Source: Armatimonadetes bacterium UBA5419
GTDB taxonomy: Bacteria; Armatimonadota; UBA10988
Assembly (NCBI GenBank): GCA_002409445.1
Contig: DHNJ01000090.1
Location: 1 to 6,803 of the forward strand
DNA: 6,803 nucleotides
Direction of reading: 5' to 3'
Part shown: positions 1 through 5,969 of the stretch, piece after piece
Numbering within the stretch: position 1 is the stretch's first letter
How the letters are laid out: each line of letters begins with the position of its first letter
The notes under the pieces: model-generated
The model's input: the letters and a program-made list of their open reading frames with translations, nothing else
Database searches by the model: none
What the model was told of the DNA's origin: nothing
Translations under genes and position numbers: made by a program

Positions 1-58
1 GGGCTGTTGGTCAGCGCGGGCGAGGTGCTCGTGCCGCTGCGCAGCGTCAGTTGGCCGG
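1..58. repeat. Direct repeat copy 1 (58 bp, exact) at window edge
   Basis: Bases 1-58 are identical to bases 177-234, an offset of 176 bp. The match stops at base 59 (g) against 235 (t). The second copy lies in the natural coding frame of the glycosidase gene, between its NGGYFD motif and its downstream core. The first copy is read in another frame when followed into the same gene, because 176 is not a multiple of three. The pattern equals a tandem duplication of 59-234 with only the last 58 bases of the first unit visible. It could also be a misjoin at a contig end. The sequence alone cannot separate the two. Confidence 0.95.
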
Positions 59-626
59 GGTCGTGCGCGAGGCGGGCCGCCGCGGCACCTGGCGCACGGC
101 CGGCGAGATCGGCGCCGAGCTCGGCGCGCTGGCCGTGATCAACGGCGGCTACTTCGACCCCGAGGACCGGCCGCTCGGGCTGTTGGTCAGCGCGGGCGAG
201 GTGCTCGTGCCGCTGCGCAGCGTCAGTTGGCCGGTCTTCGAGTGGCGGGGCGGCCGCGCGCGGATCGTCGCGCGCACCGACTTCGGCGGCACCCGCGGTG
301 TGGACGAGGCACTGCAGTGCGGGCCGTGGCTGGTCCGCGGGGGCGCGGCGGTCGCCAGCCTGAAGGAATCGGCGCCGGAGCCGCGCGCCGCCCTGGGCCT
401 CGATGCCGAGGACCGGCTGATCCTCGCCGCGACGACTCGGGGCGGGCTGCGGCTGGCCGAGTTCGCCAAGGTTCTCGCGGATCCGATCGACGCAGGCGGA
501 CTCGGCTGTCAGCGGGCGATGAACCTCGACGGCGGCTCGTCGACCCAGTTCTGGACCGCCAGCGGCACCAACTATGCGGCCGCGTTGGGCGTGCCGGTGC
601 ACCTAGCGCTCGTGCCGCGGGGCTAG
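3..626 (+). CDS. Phosphodiester glycosidase (NAGPA/DUF2233) family protein, 5' incomplete
   Basis: The frame is open from base 3 to the TAG at 624-626, but only the part from base 59 on looks like native gene. Family hallmarks are visible in order: INGGYFD (138-158), QCGPWLV (315-335), a PRAALGLD-type strand near 390, and NLDGGSST (522-545) near the C-terminus. This pattern matches the NAGPA domain, named for the eukaryotic enzyme that removes GlcNAc from mannose-6-phosphodiester. Bacterial members are often exported and their substrates are mostly unknown. The expected N-terminal region, with any signal peptide, is missing. A TTG at 51-53 could serve as a start only by default, because it lies inside the duplicated 58 bp and has no Shine-Dalgarno. 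The gene is therefore either truncated by a contig edge or disrupted by a frame-breaking duplication. The family call is firm; substrate and location are not known. Confidence 0.8.
   Translation, partial: AVGQRGRGARAAAQRQLAGVVREAGRRGTWRTAGEIGAELGALAVINGGYFDPEDRPLGLLVSAGEVLVPLRSVSWPVFEWRGGRARIVARTDFGGTRGVDEALQCGPWLVRGGAAVASLKESAPEPRAALGLDAEDRLILAATTRGGLRLAEFAKVLADPIDAGGLGCQRAMNLDGGSSTQFWTASGTNYAAALGVPVHLALVPRG
177..234. repeat. Direct repeat copy 2 (58 bp, exact), in-frame copy
   Basis: This is the partner of the repeat at 1-58. Here it encodes an in-frame part of the phosphodiester glycosidase domain and joins smoothly to the downstream sequence, so it is most likely the native copy. No transposase, target-site duplication or terminal inverted repeat accompanies it. 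Confidence 0.95.
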
Positions 627-644
627 GCGCGGGCCGCGCGGGTC

Positions 645-672
645 TTGCCGAGAGTCGACGGCGTGGTACAAT
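645..672 (+). promoter_or_regulatory. Candidate sigma70-type promoter for rplI (extended -10)
   Basis: A TTGCCG hexamer (645-650) is followed after 16 bp by TACAAT (667-672). TGG directly before the -10 (664-666) makes an extended -10 TGn motif. Transcription would start near 679, giving a leader of about 30 nt before rplI. The AT-rich TACAAT stands out in a very GC-rich gap. This suggests rplI-dnaB-purD is transcribed independently of the glycosidase gene. Confidence 0.6.
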
Positions 673-690
673 GAACGGCCGTGCAATCTT

Positions 691-696
691 AGGAGG
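691..696 (+). promoter_or_regulatory. Shine-Dalgarno of rplI
   Basis: A perfect AGGAGG ends 11 nt before the ATG at 708. The spacing is slightly long. The nearer GTG at 701 is out of frame with rplI, so the site supports the ATG at 708. Confidence 0.7.
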
Positions 697-707
697 GCGG
701 GTGCCTG

Positions 708-1274
708 ATGGAAGTGATTTTGACGAGAACCGTCGAGAAGCTGGGCGGTCGTGGAGAGATTGTCTACGTCGCCGACGGCTACGCGCGCAACTGGCTCCTG
801 CCCAAGGGCTGGGCTATCGCCGCGACGCGTGGGGCGCGCAAGCAGGCCGAGGCCCTGCAGCGCTCTGAGCAGCGCAAGGAGCAGGTCCGCCGCGACGCCG
901 CCACGGTCGAGCGTGACCGCGTCCATGGCCGCAACGTGACGGTCCGCGCCCGCGCCACGGAGGCCGGCCGCCTGTACGGCTCGGTCACGGCGCGCGACAT
1001 CTGCATGGCCCTGCACGAGACCCACGGCCTAACCGTCGAGCCGGCCCAGTGCCAGGTCCCCAACGAGCATCTGCGCGAGGTCGGTACGCACACGGTCAGC
1101 TTCGTCTTCTACGATGACATCGCCGCCGAGATCCAGGTCACCGTCAAGGCGCTCGAGGTCGAGGCCGCCCCCAGCGGCCGCCCGGCCGAGCTCGACGAGG
1201 ACGACCTCGACGAACTGACGCCGGCCGCCCCGGCGCCGCAGCCGATCATCACTGAAGGCGCGATCGAGGACTAA
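708..1274 (+). CDS. rplI: 50S ribosomal protein bL9 with acidic C-terminal extension
   Basis: L9 binds 23S rRNA at the base of the L1 stalk and helps keep reading frame and ribosome spacing. The N-terminal rRNA-binding domain carries the L9 signature at residues 13-40: G13, G16, V21, G24-Y25, N28, L30, G34, A36, T40. The one departure is W29 where Phe or Tyr is usual. A long charged connecting helix spans about residues 41-75. The C-terminal domain follows, with the typical GRLYGSVT stretch, and ends near residue 149. The protein has 188 residues against about 149 in E. coli. The extra 39 residues (150-188) form a low-complexity acidic and Pro/Ala-rich tail containing AELDEDDLDEL. The ATG is fixed by homology (MEVILTR) and the upstream AGGAGG. 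The gene is followed by dnaB, a widely conserved pairing, but the usual upstream rpsF and rpsR are absent. Confidence 0.96.
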   Translation: MEVILTRTVEKLGGRGEIVYVADGYARNWLLPKGWAIAATRGARKQAEALQRSEQRKEQVRRDAATVERDRVHGRNVTVRARATEAGRLYGSVTARDICMALHETHGLTVEPAQCQVPNEHLREVGTHTVSFVFYDDIAAEIQVTVKALEVEAAPSGRPAELDEDDLDELTPAAPAPQPIITEGAIED

Positions 1275-1317
1275 CCCTCCCGCCTGGCGCTCGACGATGG
1301 TTCGTGTCTCACGCTTT

Positions 1318-1335
1318 GGCCACCCACAAGTGGTC
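1318..1335 (+). other. Weak hairpin in rplI-dnaB gap
   Basis: GGCCAC (1318-1323) can pair with GTGGTC (1330-1335), with one G-U pair, around a 6-nt loop. No T-run follows, so it is not a standard intrinsic terminator. It may be an mRNA processing or stabilising element, or chance. The rest of the 102-bp gap (1275-1376) holds no convincing promoter. Confidence 0.25.
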
Positions 1336-1376
1336 TAGGCCTGCGCTTATCTGTCGGGTAGCGCCCGGGGAATACC

Positions 1377-2807
1377 GTGATTCACCCCCTCGACAACCAT
1401 GATTTCGAGCGTGTGCCGCCCCAGGACCTTGAGGCCGAACAGGCCACGCTCGGCGCGATGCTGCTGGGCCAAGTCAGCGCGGTGAGCGTCGTCGCCGAGC
1501 TACTCGAGCCGGGCGATTTCTATCGCGACGCCCACGGACACATTTGCCGCGCCTGCTTCACCCTCTTTCGGCGTAACGATCCGATCGACCTGATCACCGT
1601 CAGCGGTGTCCTCCGCGACCACGACCAGCTCGAGGCCGTGGGCGGACTCGACTACCTCGACCGGCTTGTCCGCACCACCCCCTACAGCGACAACGTCGCG
1701 ACCTACGCCAAGCGCGTTAAGGACAATTCCCTGCTGCGCCGGCTCCTGTTTGCCAGCCAGGGCATCGCCGCCAACTGCTACCAGCCGGAGGGTGGCGCCG
1801 ATGTCGTCCTCGACGCGGCCGAGCAGCAGATCATGGCCGTCGCCGAGGCGCGCGGCGGCGAGAGCTTCGTCAGCCTGAGCACGGCCATCGAGCGCGCCTA
1901 CGAGGACCTCGAGGAACGCGCGGCGGACAAGATCCCGACCCGTGGGCTGCAGACCGGCTATCACGAGCTCGACCGGCTGCTCTCCGGGCTCAATCCCGGC
2001 GACCTGATCATCCTCGCCGCGCGCCCGTCGATGGGCAAGACCTCGCTGGCCATGTGCATCGCGCTGAACGTCGCGACCGATCCCGAGAACCCCGGCGGCG
2101 TGGGCATCTTCAGCATGGAGATGACCCGCGAGCAGATCGTCGCCGACCTCATGTGCACCCACGCCGAGATCAACCTCAGCCGCTGGCGAAACGCCCAGAT
2201 GCGCAACGAGGACTGGGAGCGGATCAGCCGCAGCTACGCCGAACTGCGCCGGGCCAAAGTCTTCATCGACGACACCAGCGCGCTCTCGCCGCTCGAGTTG
2301 CGCGCGCGCGCGCGCCGCATGGGCGCGGAGCTGGGCGGGCTGAAGCTGCTCGTCGTCGACTACCTGCAGCTGATGCGCGGCGACCAGCGCACCGAGAACC
2401 GGGTCAACGAGATCTCCGCGCTGACCCGCGCGCTCAAAGGCGTGGCCAAGGACCTCGGCGTCCCGGTCATCGTCCTCTCCCAGCTCAGCCGCGCAGTCGA
2501 AAGCCGCGAGAACAAGCGGCCGCTGCTCTCCGACCTGCGCGAGTCGGGCCAGATCGAGGCCGACGCGGACGTGGTCCTGTTCATCTATCGCGAGAACTAC
2601 TACAAGAAGGAAGGCCTCGAAGAGCCGAGCCACACCGTGGGCCACTCGTACGACGATTCGCCGACAGCGGTCCCCGCGGAGGTGATCATCAGCAAGCACC
2701 GTAACGGACCGACCGGCACGGCGGTCCTCGGCTTCATCGGGCACCAGAAGCGGTTTACGAACGTCGAACCGCAGTTCATGAACCGGGCACCGGAACCCGC
2801 CTACTAA
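1377..2807 (+). CDS. dnaB: Replicative DNA helicase DnaB
   Basis: DnaB is the hexameric 5'-3' helicase that unwinds the replication fork, interacts with primase and is ATP-driven. The 476 residues match the usual length (471 in E. coli). The N-terminal DnaB domain covers about residues 14-115 and begins with PPQDLEAEQATLGAMLL. A linker leads to the RecA-like motor at about residues 185-465. Walker A is ARPSMGKTS (215-223, K221 and T222). Walker B is LLVVDYLQLM, with D328. The SQLSRAVE and DLRESGQIEADAD (386-398) motifs follow, then the KHRNGPTG arginine-finger hairpin (K440, R442). No intein interrupts the motifs. The start is GTG, with GGGG at 1367-1370 placed 6 nt upstream; residues after it match the family. 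Between Y404 and A434 the loop is about 15 residues longer than in E. coli DnaB. purD follows after 32 bp, so the two are probably co-transcribed. Confidence 0.97.
   Translation: MIHPLDNHDFERVPPQDLEAEQATLGAMLLGQVSAVSVVAELLEPGDFYRDAHGHICRACFTLFRRNDPIDLITVSGVLRDHDQLEAVGGLDYLDRLVRTTPYSDNVATYAKRVKDNSLLRRLLFASQGIAANCYQPEGGADVVLDAAEQQIMAVAEARGGESFVSLSTAIERAYEDLEERAADKIPTRGLQTGYHELDRLLSGLNPGDLIILAARPSMGKTSLAMCIALNVATDPENPGGVGIFSMEMTREQIVADLMCTHAEINLSRWRNAQMRNEDWERISRSYAELRRAKVFIDDTSALSPLELRARARRMGAELGGLKLLVVDYLQLMRGDQRTENRVNEISALTRALKGVAKDLGVPVIVLSQLSRAVESRENKRPLLSDLRESGQIEADADVVLFIYRENYYKKEGLEEPSHTVGHSYDDSPTAVPAEVIISKHRNGPTGTAVLGFIGHQKRFTNVEPQFMNRAPEPAY
2300..2315. repeat. Alternating GC dinucleotide tract (8 units) inside dnaB
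   Basis: Sixteen uninterrupted bases of alternating G and C encode part of the LRARARRMG segment just before Walker B of DnaB. Alternating GC can adopt Z-DNA and is prone to 2-bp slippage, which would shift frame in an essential gene. The reading frame is intact here. Confidence 0.9.
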
Positions 2808-2839
2808 CGTCGAAGCAGGAGCTAGGGAGAGGTAAGCGG

Positions 2840-4117
2840 ATGCGCATCTTGGTCGTTGGTAGCGGCGGGCGCGAGCACGCCTTGTGCTGGCGCTTGGCGC
2901 GCTCGGCCAGTGCGCCGCAGCTCTACGCGCTGCCCGGCAACCCCGGCTGCGCCACGCTCGCCACCTGCCTGCCCGGCCGCGCCGAGGACGTAGCGGCGAT
3001 CGTCGCCGCGGCCCAAGAGATCGCCGCCGACCTGGTCATCGTCGGCCCTGAGGCGCCGCTGGTCGCCGGATTGGCCGACGCGCTGCGCGCCGCGGGCATC
3101 CCCACCTTCGGCCCCAACGCCGCGGCCGCGGCGATCGAGGGCAGCAAGGTCTTCGCCAAGGAACTGTTCCGGACCGCCGGCGTGCCGACCGCCGCCTTCG
3201 AGGTCTTCGACGCCCCCGCTCCCGCCCGCGCTTACTTGCGCCGGGTCGGCGCGCCGGTCGTGGTCAAGGCCGACGGGCTTTGCGCGGGCAAGGGCGCGCT
3301 GGTCTGCGCTACCCTGGCCGAGGCCGAGGCGGCCATCGACCAGCTGCTCGTCCAGCGCGCGTTCGGCGCCGCGGGCGAGCGGATCGTCATCGAAGCCTGC
3401 CTCAGCGGGCCCGAGCTGAGCGTCTTCGCGCTGGTCGATGGCGAGACGGTGCTGCCGCTGCCCGCCGCCCAGGACCACAAGCGCGCGCTCGACGGCGACC
3501 GCGGCCTGAACACCGGCGGCATGGGCGCCTACAGCCCCGTGCCCCAGGTGCCCGCCGCGATCGTCGCCGAGATTCTCGAAACTTGCGTGCGGCCCACCGC
3601 GCGGGCCATGGTCGCCGCTGGCCGGCCGTACCAGGGCGTGCTCTTCGGCGGCTTCATGCTGACGCCCGCGGGGCCGAGCACGCTCGAGTACAACTGCCGA
3701 TTTGGCGACCCGGAGGCGCAGGTCATCCTCCCGCGCATCAACGGCGACTTCGCCGCGGCGTGCCTGGCGGCGGCCACGGGCCGCCTGGCCGAGGTCGAGC
3801 TGGGCCTGGCCGACCAGGCCGCGGCCTGCGTGGTCATGGCCTCGGGTGGGTATCCGGAGGAATACGCGACGGGATATCGTATCTCGGGCTTGGAGGCCGC
3901 CACGGCGGGTGATGAGGTAATGGTGTTTCAGGCCGGCACCCGGCGGGAGGGTGATGCAGTCGTGACCGCTGGTGGCCGCGTGCTTGGTGTGACGGGGCTC
4001 GGCGCCACGCCGGCCGCCGCGGTCGACCGGGCCTACGCGGCCGTCGCCCAGATCGGCTTCGAGGGCGCGCACTACCGCCGCGACATCGGCTGGCAGGCAC
4101 GCGAGGCGCGCGTCTGA
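2840..4117 (+). CDS. purD: Phosphoribosylamine-glycine ligase (GAR synthetase)
   Basis: PurD is a cytosolic ATP-grasp enzyme that joins 5-phosphoribosylamine and glycine to form GAR, the second step of de novo purine synthesis. The length of 425 residues is typical. The N-terminal domain opens with the phosphate-binding loop GSGGREH (7-13) and carries VGPEAPL. ATP-grasp motifs include KADG (143-146), GKG (150-152) and NTGGMGAYSP (224-233). The family signature RFGDPEAQ is at residues 287-294, preceded by E283 and N285, the expected metal ligands. The C-terminal domain follows from about residue 325. The ATG has a strong purine-rich Shine-Dalgarno (AGGGAGAGG, 2824-2832) 7 nt upstream. The gene stands 32 bp after dnaB and its TGA overlaps the next ATG (TGATG). 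No other purine genes are in view. Codons at about residues 333-384 are less GC-biased than in the rest of the gene. Confidence 0.97.
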   Translation: MRILVVGSGGREHALCWRLARSASAPQLYALPGNPGCATLATCLPGRAEDVAAIVAAAQEIAADLVIVGPEAPLVAGLADALRAAGIPTFGPNAAAAAIEGSKVFAKELFRTAGVPTAAFEVFDAPAPARAYLRRVGAPVVVKADGLCAGKGALVCATLAEAEAAIDQLLVQRAFGAAGERIVIEACLSGPELSVFALVDGETVLPLPAAQDHKRALDGDRGLNTGGMGAYSPVPQVPAAIVAEILETCVRPTARAMVAAGRPYQGVLFGGFMLTPAGPSTLEYNCRFGDPEAQVILPRINGDFAAACLAAATGRLAEVELGLADQAAACVVMASGGYPEEYATGYRISGLEAATAGDEVMVFQAGTRREGDAVVTAGGRVLGVTGLGATPAAAVDRAYAAVAQIGFEGAHYRRDIGWQAREARV

Positions 4118-5013
4118 TGCAGGTCGTGTCCAAGCTCTGCCTGGTCGGCTGGACCTACCGCCACTGGCCCATGCGCCGACTGTTCGAGGTCGCCGCCGAC
4201 CACGGCTGCGCGGCAGTCGAGGTCCGCCCTTGCGCCGATACCGACTTGACCACCCTACCGGGCATCATCGAGGCGCTGCCCCGCGCGGCCGCCCTGGCCA
4301 GCCAGCACAACGTCCGCCTTGCCTCGGTCTACCTGCACCAGTACGTGGTCACCCACGCCGGCGCCGTGCGCGAGCGCAACCCGAGCTTCTTCAACCCCGA
4401 CGTCCTCGGCCGCCTGGCCGACCTGGGTACCGATGTCATCCAACTGATCATCGAGCGCGTCCGCCCCGATGGCAGCCACGTCCTCTCCTCGCACGAAGCC
4501 GAGGAATCCGACTTTGCCGCCTGCCGCGAGGGCCTCGAGATCCTCGCCGAGAACCTCGACCGCTACCACCTCAAGGCCGCCATCGAGGTCCGGCCCCAGT
4601 GCATCGCCGACACCTTCGAGGGCGCACTCTGGACCTCCGGCCACCTCGACCACGACTCGGTCGGCATGTCCATCGACTTCGCCAACCTGCTGCTGACCGA
4701 CCCGCTGCTGAACTTGACCGAGGCGATCCGGACCATGCGCAGCCGCATGGTCTACTGCCACTTCAAGAACCTCAAGTTCTACCCCTGGGGCCACGACTGG
4801 GACCTCGGCCTGCGCGCGGGCAGCATCGACTACTTCGAAGTCCTCGCAGCCATGCGCCAGACCGGTTACGAAGGCTGGATCGGCCTCGAATACTGCGGCA
4901 GCGGCGACCCGGACGCCTTCATCGCCGACGACATCAACTACCTGCGCTGGCTCGAACAGCGCCTCAACCGCGCGGACCGCTGGCAGCCGAGCTGGTCGGA
5001 CTACCTCGGTTGA
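4117..5013 (+). CDS. Sugar phosphate isomerase/epimerase-like TIM-barrel protein
   Basis: This is a 298-residue member of the AP endonuclease family 2 / xylose-isomerase-like TIM-barrel superfamily (PF01261 type), probably cytosolic, with no signal peptide. The metal-binding set of the sugar isomerases can be placed: E157 (AIEVRP), D187 (SIDFANLL), H215 (VYCHFKN) and E258 (GLEYCG), with spacing like tagatose-3-epimerase and xylulose-5-phosphate epimerase. The position three residues after the Asp, often a substrate-binding His in those enzymes, is N190 here. The start ATG shares its A with the stop of purD, so translation is probably coupled. That implies shared expression with purD but does not prove a purine role. 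It is not endonuclease IV, whose longer set of metal ligands is absent. Substrate and specific function are unrecognised. Hydroxypyruvate isomerase or a ketose epimerase are possibilities only. Confidence 0.8.
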   Translation: MQVVSKLCLVGWTYRHWPMRRLFEVAADHGCAAVEVRPCADTDLTTLPGIIEALPRAAALASQHNVRLASVYLHQYVVTHAGAVRERNPSFFNPDVLGRLADLGTDVIQLIIERVRPDGSHVLSSHEAEESDFAACREGLEILAENLDRYHLKAAIEVRPQCIADTFEGALWTSGHLDHDSVGMSIDFANLLLTDPLLNLTEAIRTMRSRMVYCHFKNLKFYPWGHDWDLGLRAGSIDYFEVLAAMRQTGYEGWIGLEYCGSGDPDAFIADDINYLRWLEQRLNRADRWQPSWSDYLG

Positions 5014-5039
5014 CACCTGCCCGGTCCGCGCCCTAAACT
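5010..5039 (+). promoter_or_regulatory. Candidate promoter for xerC-hslV-hslU
   Basis: A perfect TTGACA -35 (5010-5015) contains the TGA stop of the upstream gene. After 18 bp comes TAAACT (5034-5039), which matches TATAAT at four of six positions. The predicted start of transcription, near 5046, lies only about 3 nt before the GTG of xerC, so the transcript would be leaderless or nearly so. The -10 is weak and the prediction is inference; a heat-shock-type promoter for hslVU was considered, but no good CCCCAT-type -10 is seen. Confidence 0.4.
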
Positions 5040-5048
5040 CGAGAGTCA

Positions 5049-5969
5049 GTGACTGCCGCTATTGACGAGTTTCTGGGGCACCTGGCCGCACGCGGCCGCT
5101 CGCCGCACACCATCGCCGCCTACCGCAGCGATCTGGGCGCCTTTATCCGCTGGGCCGCCGCTGCGGGGCTGCCCGAAGTCGCCGCCGAACTGAGCCCGCG
5201 CGACTTCCGCCGTTATCTCGCCGCGCTCCACGCCGCCGGCCGCGCGCCGGCCAGCGTGCGCCGCGCGGTCGCCTCGCTGAACGGTTTCTATCACTTCCTC
5301 GTCGAGCGTGAGCTGCTCGACCGCAACCCCCTCGAGCGCCTCTCCACGCCCAAGCTCATCTCGCGGCTGCCCCGTGTGCTAACCGTCGCCCAGGTGCAGA
5401 GCTTCTTCGCCGCCTTTGACCGGACCACGGCGATCGGCCAGCGCGACCTGGCCTGGGCCGAGTTGCTCTACGCCGCAGGCCTGCGCGTCGCCGAGCTGTG
5501 CGCCCTGGACCTCGACTCGGTCGACCTCGACGACCAGCACCTGCGGGTCATCGGCAAGCGCGACAAGGAGCGCCGCGTGCCCTTCGGCGACCATGCCGCG
5601 GAGGCCCTGCGCGCGTACCTGCGGACCGGCCGGCCGGCGCTGCTGGCCGCCTGGGGCAAGCCGCCGAACGAGCCGTTCGCCCTCTTCCTCGGCCTGCGCG
5701 GCCAGCGGCTCAGCCGCGCGCGCATCCTCCAGCTGCTCGCCGACTACGCCCTGCGCGCGGGCCTGGGCGGCCGGCTCTCGCCGCACGTCCTGCGCCACAC
5801 CTGCGCCACCCACCTGCTCGATGGCAACGCCGACCTGCGCTTCGTCCAAGAGCTGCTGGGCCACGAGAGCCTCTCGACGACCCAACGCTATACTCATGTC
5901 TCGGTCCAGCGCCTGCGCGGGGTCTACGACCGCGCCCACCCGCGCGCCACCGAACCGGAGCAGCCATGA
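5049..5969 (+). CDS. xerC: Tyrosine recombinase XerC/XerD type
   Basis: Xer recombinases resolve chromosome dimers at dif during cell division by cutting DNA through a tyrosine. The 306-residue length is typical (about 300). The N-terminal SAM-like DNA-binding domain covers about residues 1-90 (FLGHLAARGRSPHTIAAYRSD). The catalytic domain carries the full set: R146 (AGLRVAEL), K170 (IGKRDKERR), H246 and R249 (SPHVLRHT), H272 (LLGHESL) and the nucleophile Y281 (QRYTHVS). The GTG at 5049 is fixed because an in-frame TAA at 5034-5036 blocks any earlier start and the protein aligns from its second residue. Only a poor GAGAG lies upstream. It overlaps hslV by 4 nt (ATGA). Position before hslVU parallels Bacillus codV-codW-codX, which favours a housekeeping Xer over a mobile-element integrase. 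XerC and XerD cannot be told apart with certainty by eye. Confidence 0.9.
   Translation: MTAAIDEFLGHLAARGRSPHTIAAYRSDLGAFIRWAAAAGLPEVAAELSPRDFRRYLAALHAAGRAPASVRRAVASLNGFYHFLVERELLDRNPLERLSTPKLISRLPRVLTVAQVQSFFAAFDRTTAIGQRDLAWAELLYAAGLRVAELCALDLDSVDLDDQHLRVIGKRDKERRVPFGDHAAEALRAYLRTGRPALLAAWGKPPNEPFALFLGLRGQRLSRARILQLLADYALRAGLGGRLSPHVLRHTCATHLLDGNADLRFVQELLGHESLSTTQRYTHVSVQRLRGVYDRAHPRATEPEQP

Noticed and set aside
627..639. GC hairpin just after the glycosidase stop, considered as a terminator
   Set aside because: The stem is five base pairs (GCGCG with CGCGC) around a 3-nt loop and is followed by GGGTCTTGCC, without a T-run. Such pairings occur by chance in this composition.
1500..2744. 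Long open frame on the minus strand opposite dnaB (414 codons)
   Set aside because: It is a shadow of DnaB caused by GC-rich third positions; composition is unnatural and no start context or motif supports it.
1377..2807. Intein or insertion inside DnaB, a common intein host
   Set aside because: The Walker A and Walker B regions are continuous and the length is normal; no intein splice motifs are present.
3968..3975. GCTGGTGG, identical to the E. coli Chi site
   Set aside because: One 8-mer in a GC-rich coding region is expected by chance, and Chi sequences differ between lineages.
2822..4072. Long open frame on the minus strand opposite purD (416 codons)
   Set aside because: It lies wholly opposite a clear PurD. 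Long antisense frames are expected at this GC content, and its translation is a low-complexity Gly/Arg/Ala/Asp-rich string with no recognisable domain.
4117..5013. Endonuclease IV (Nfo) for DNA repair
   Set aside because: The fold family is the same, but the multi-His/Glu/Asp trinuclear zinc signature of endonuclease IV is absent. The four-ligand set fits sugar isomerases better.
4255..5016. Minus-strand open frame opposite the TIM-barrel gene
   Set aside because: It mirrors a well-supported plus-strand gene with identifiable metal ligands and shows only Val/Ala/Asp-rich shadow composition.
5049..5969. Tyrosine recombinase as a sign of an integrated mobile element
   Set aside because: It has Xer length and motifs, sits in a conserved housekeeping context before hslVU, and has no att-like repeats, tRNA or phage genes nearby. 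No dif-like site is visible either.
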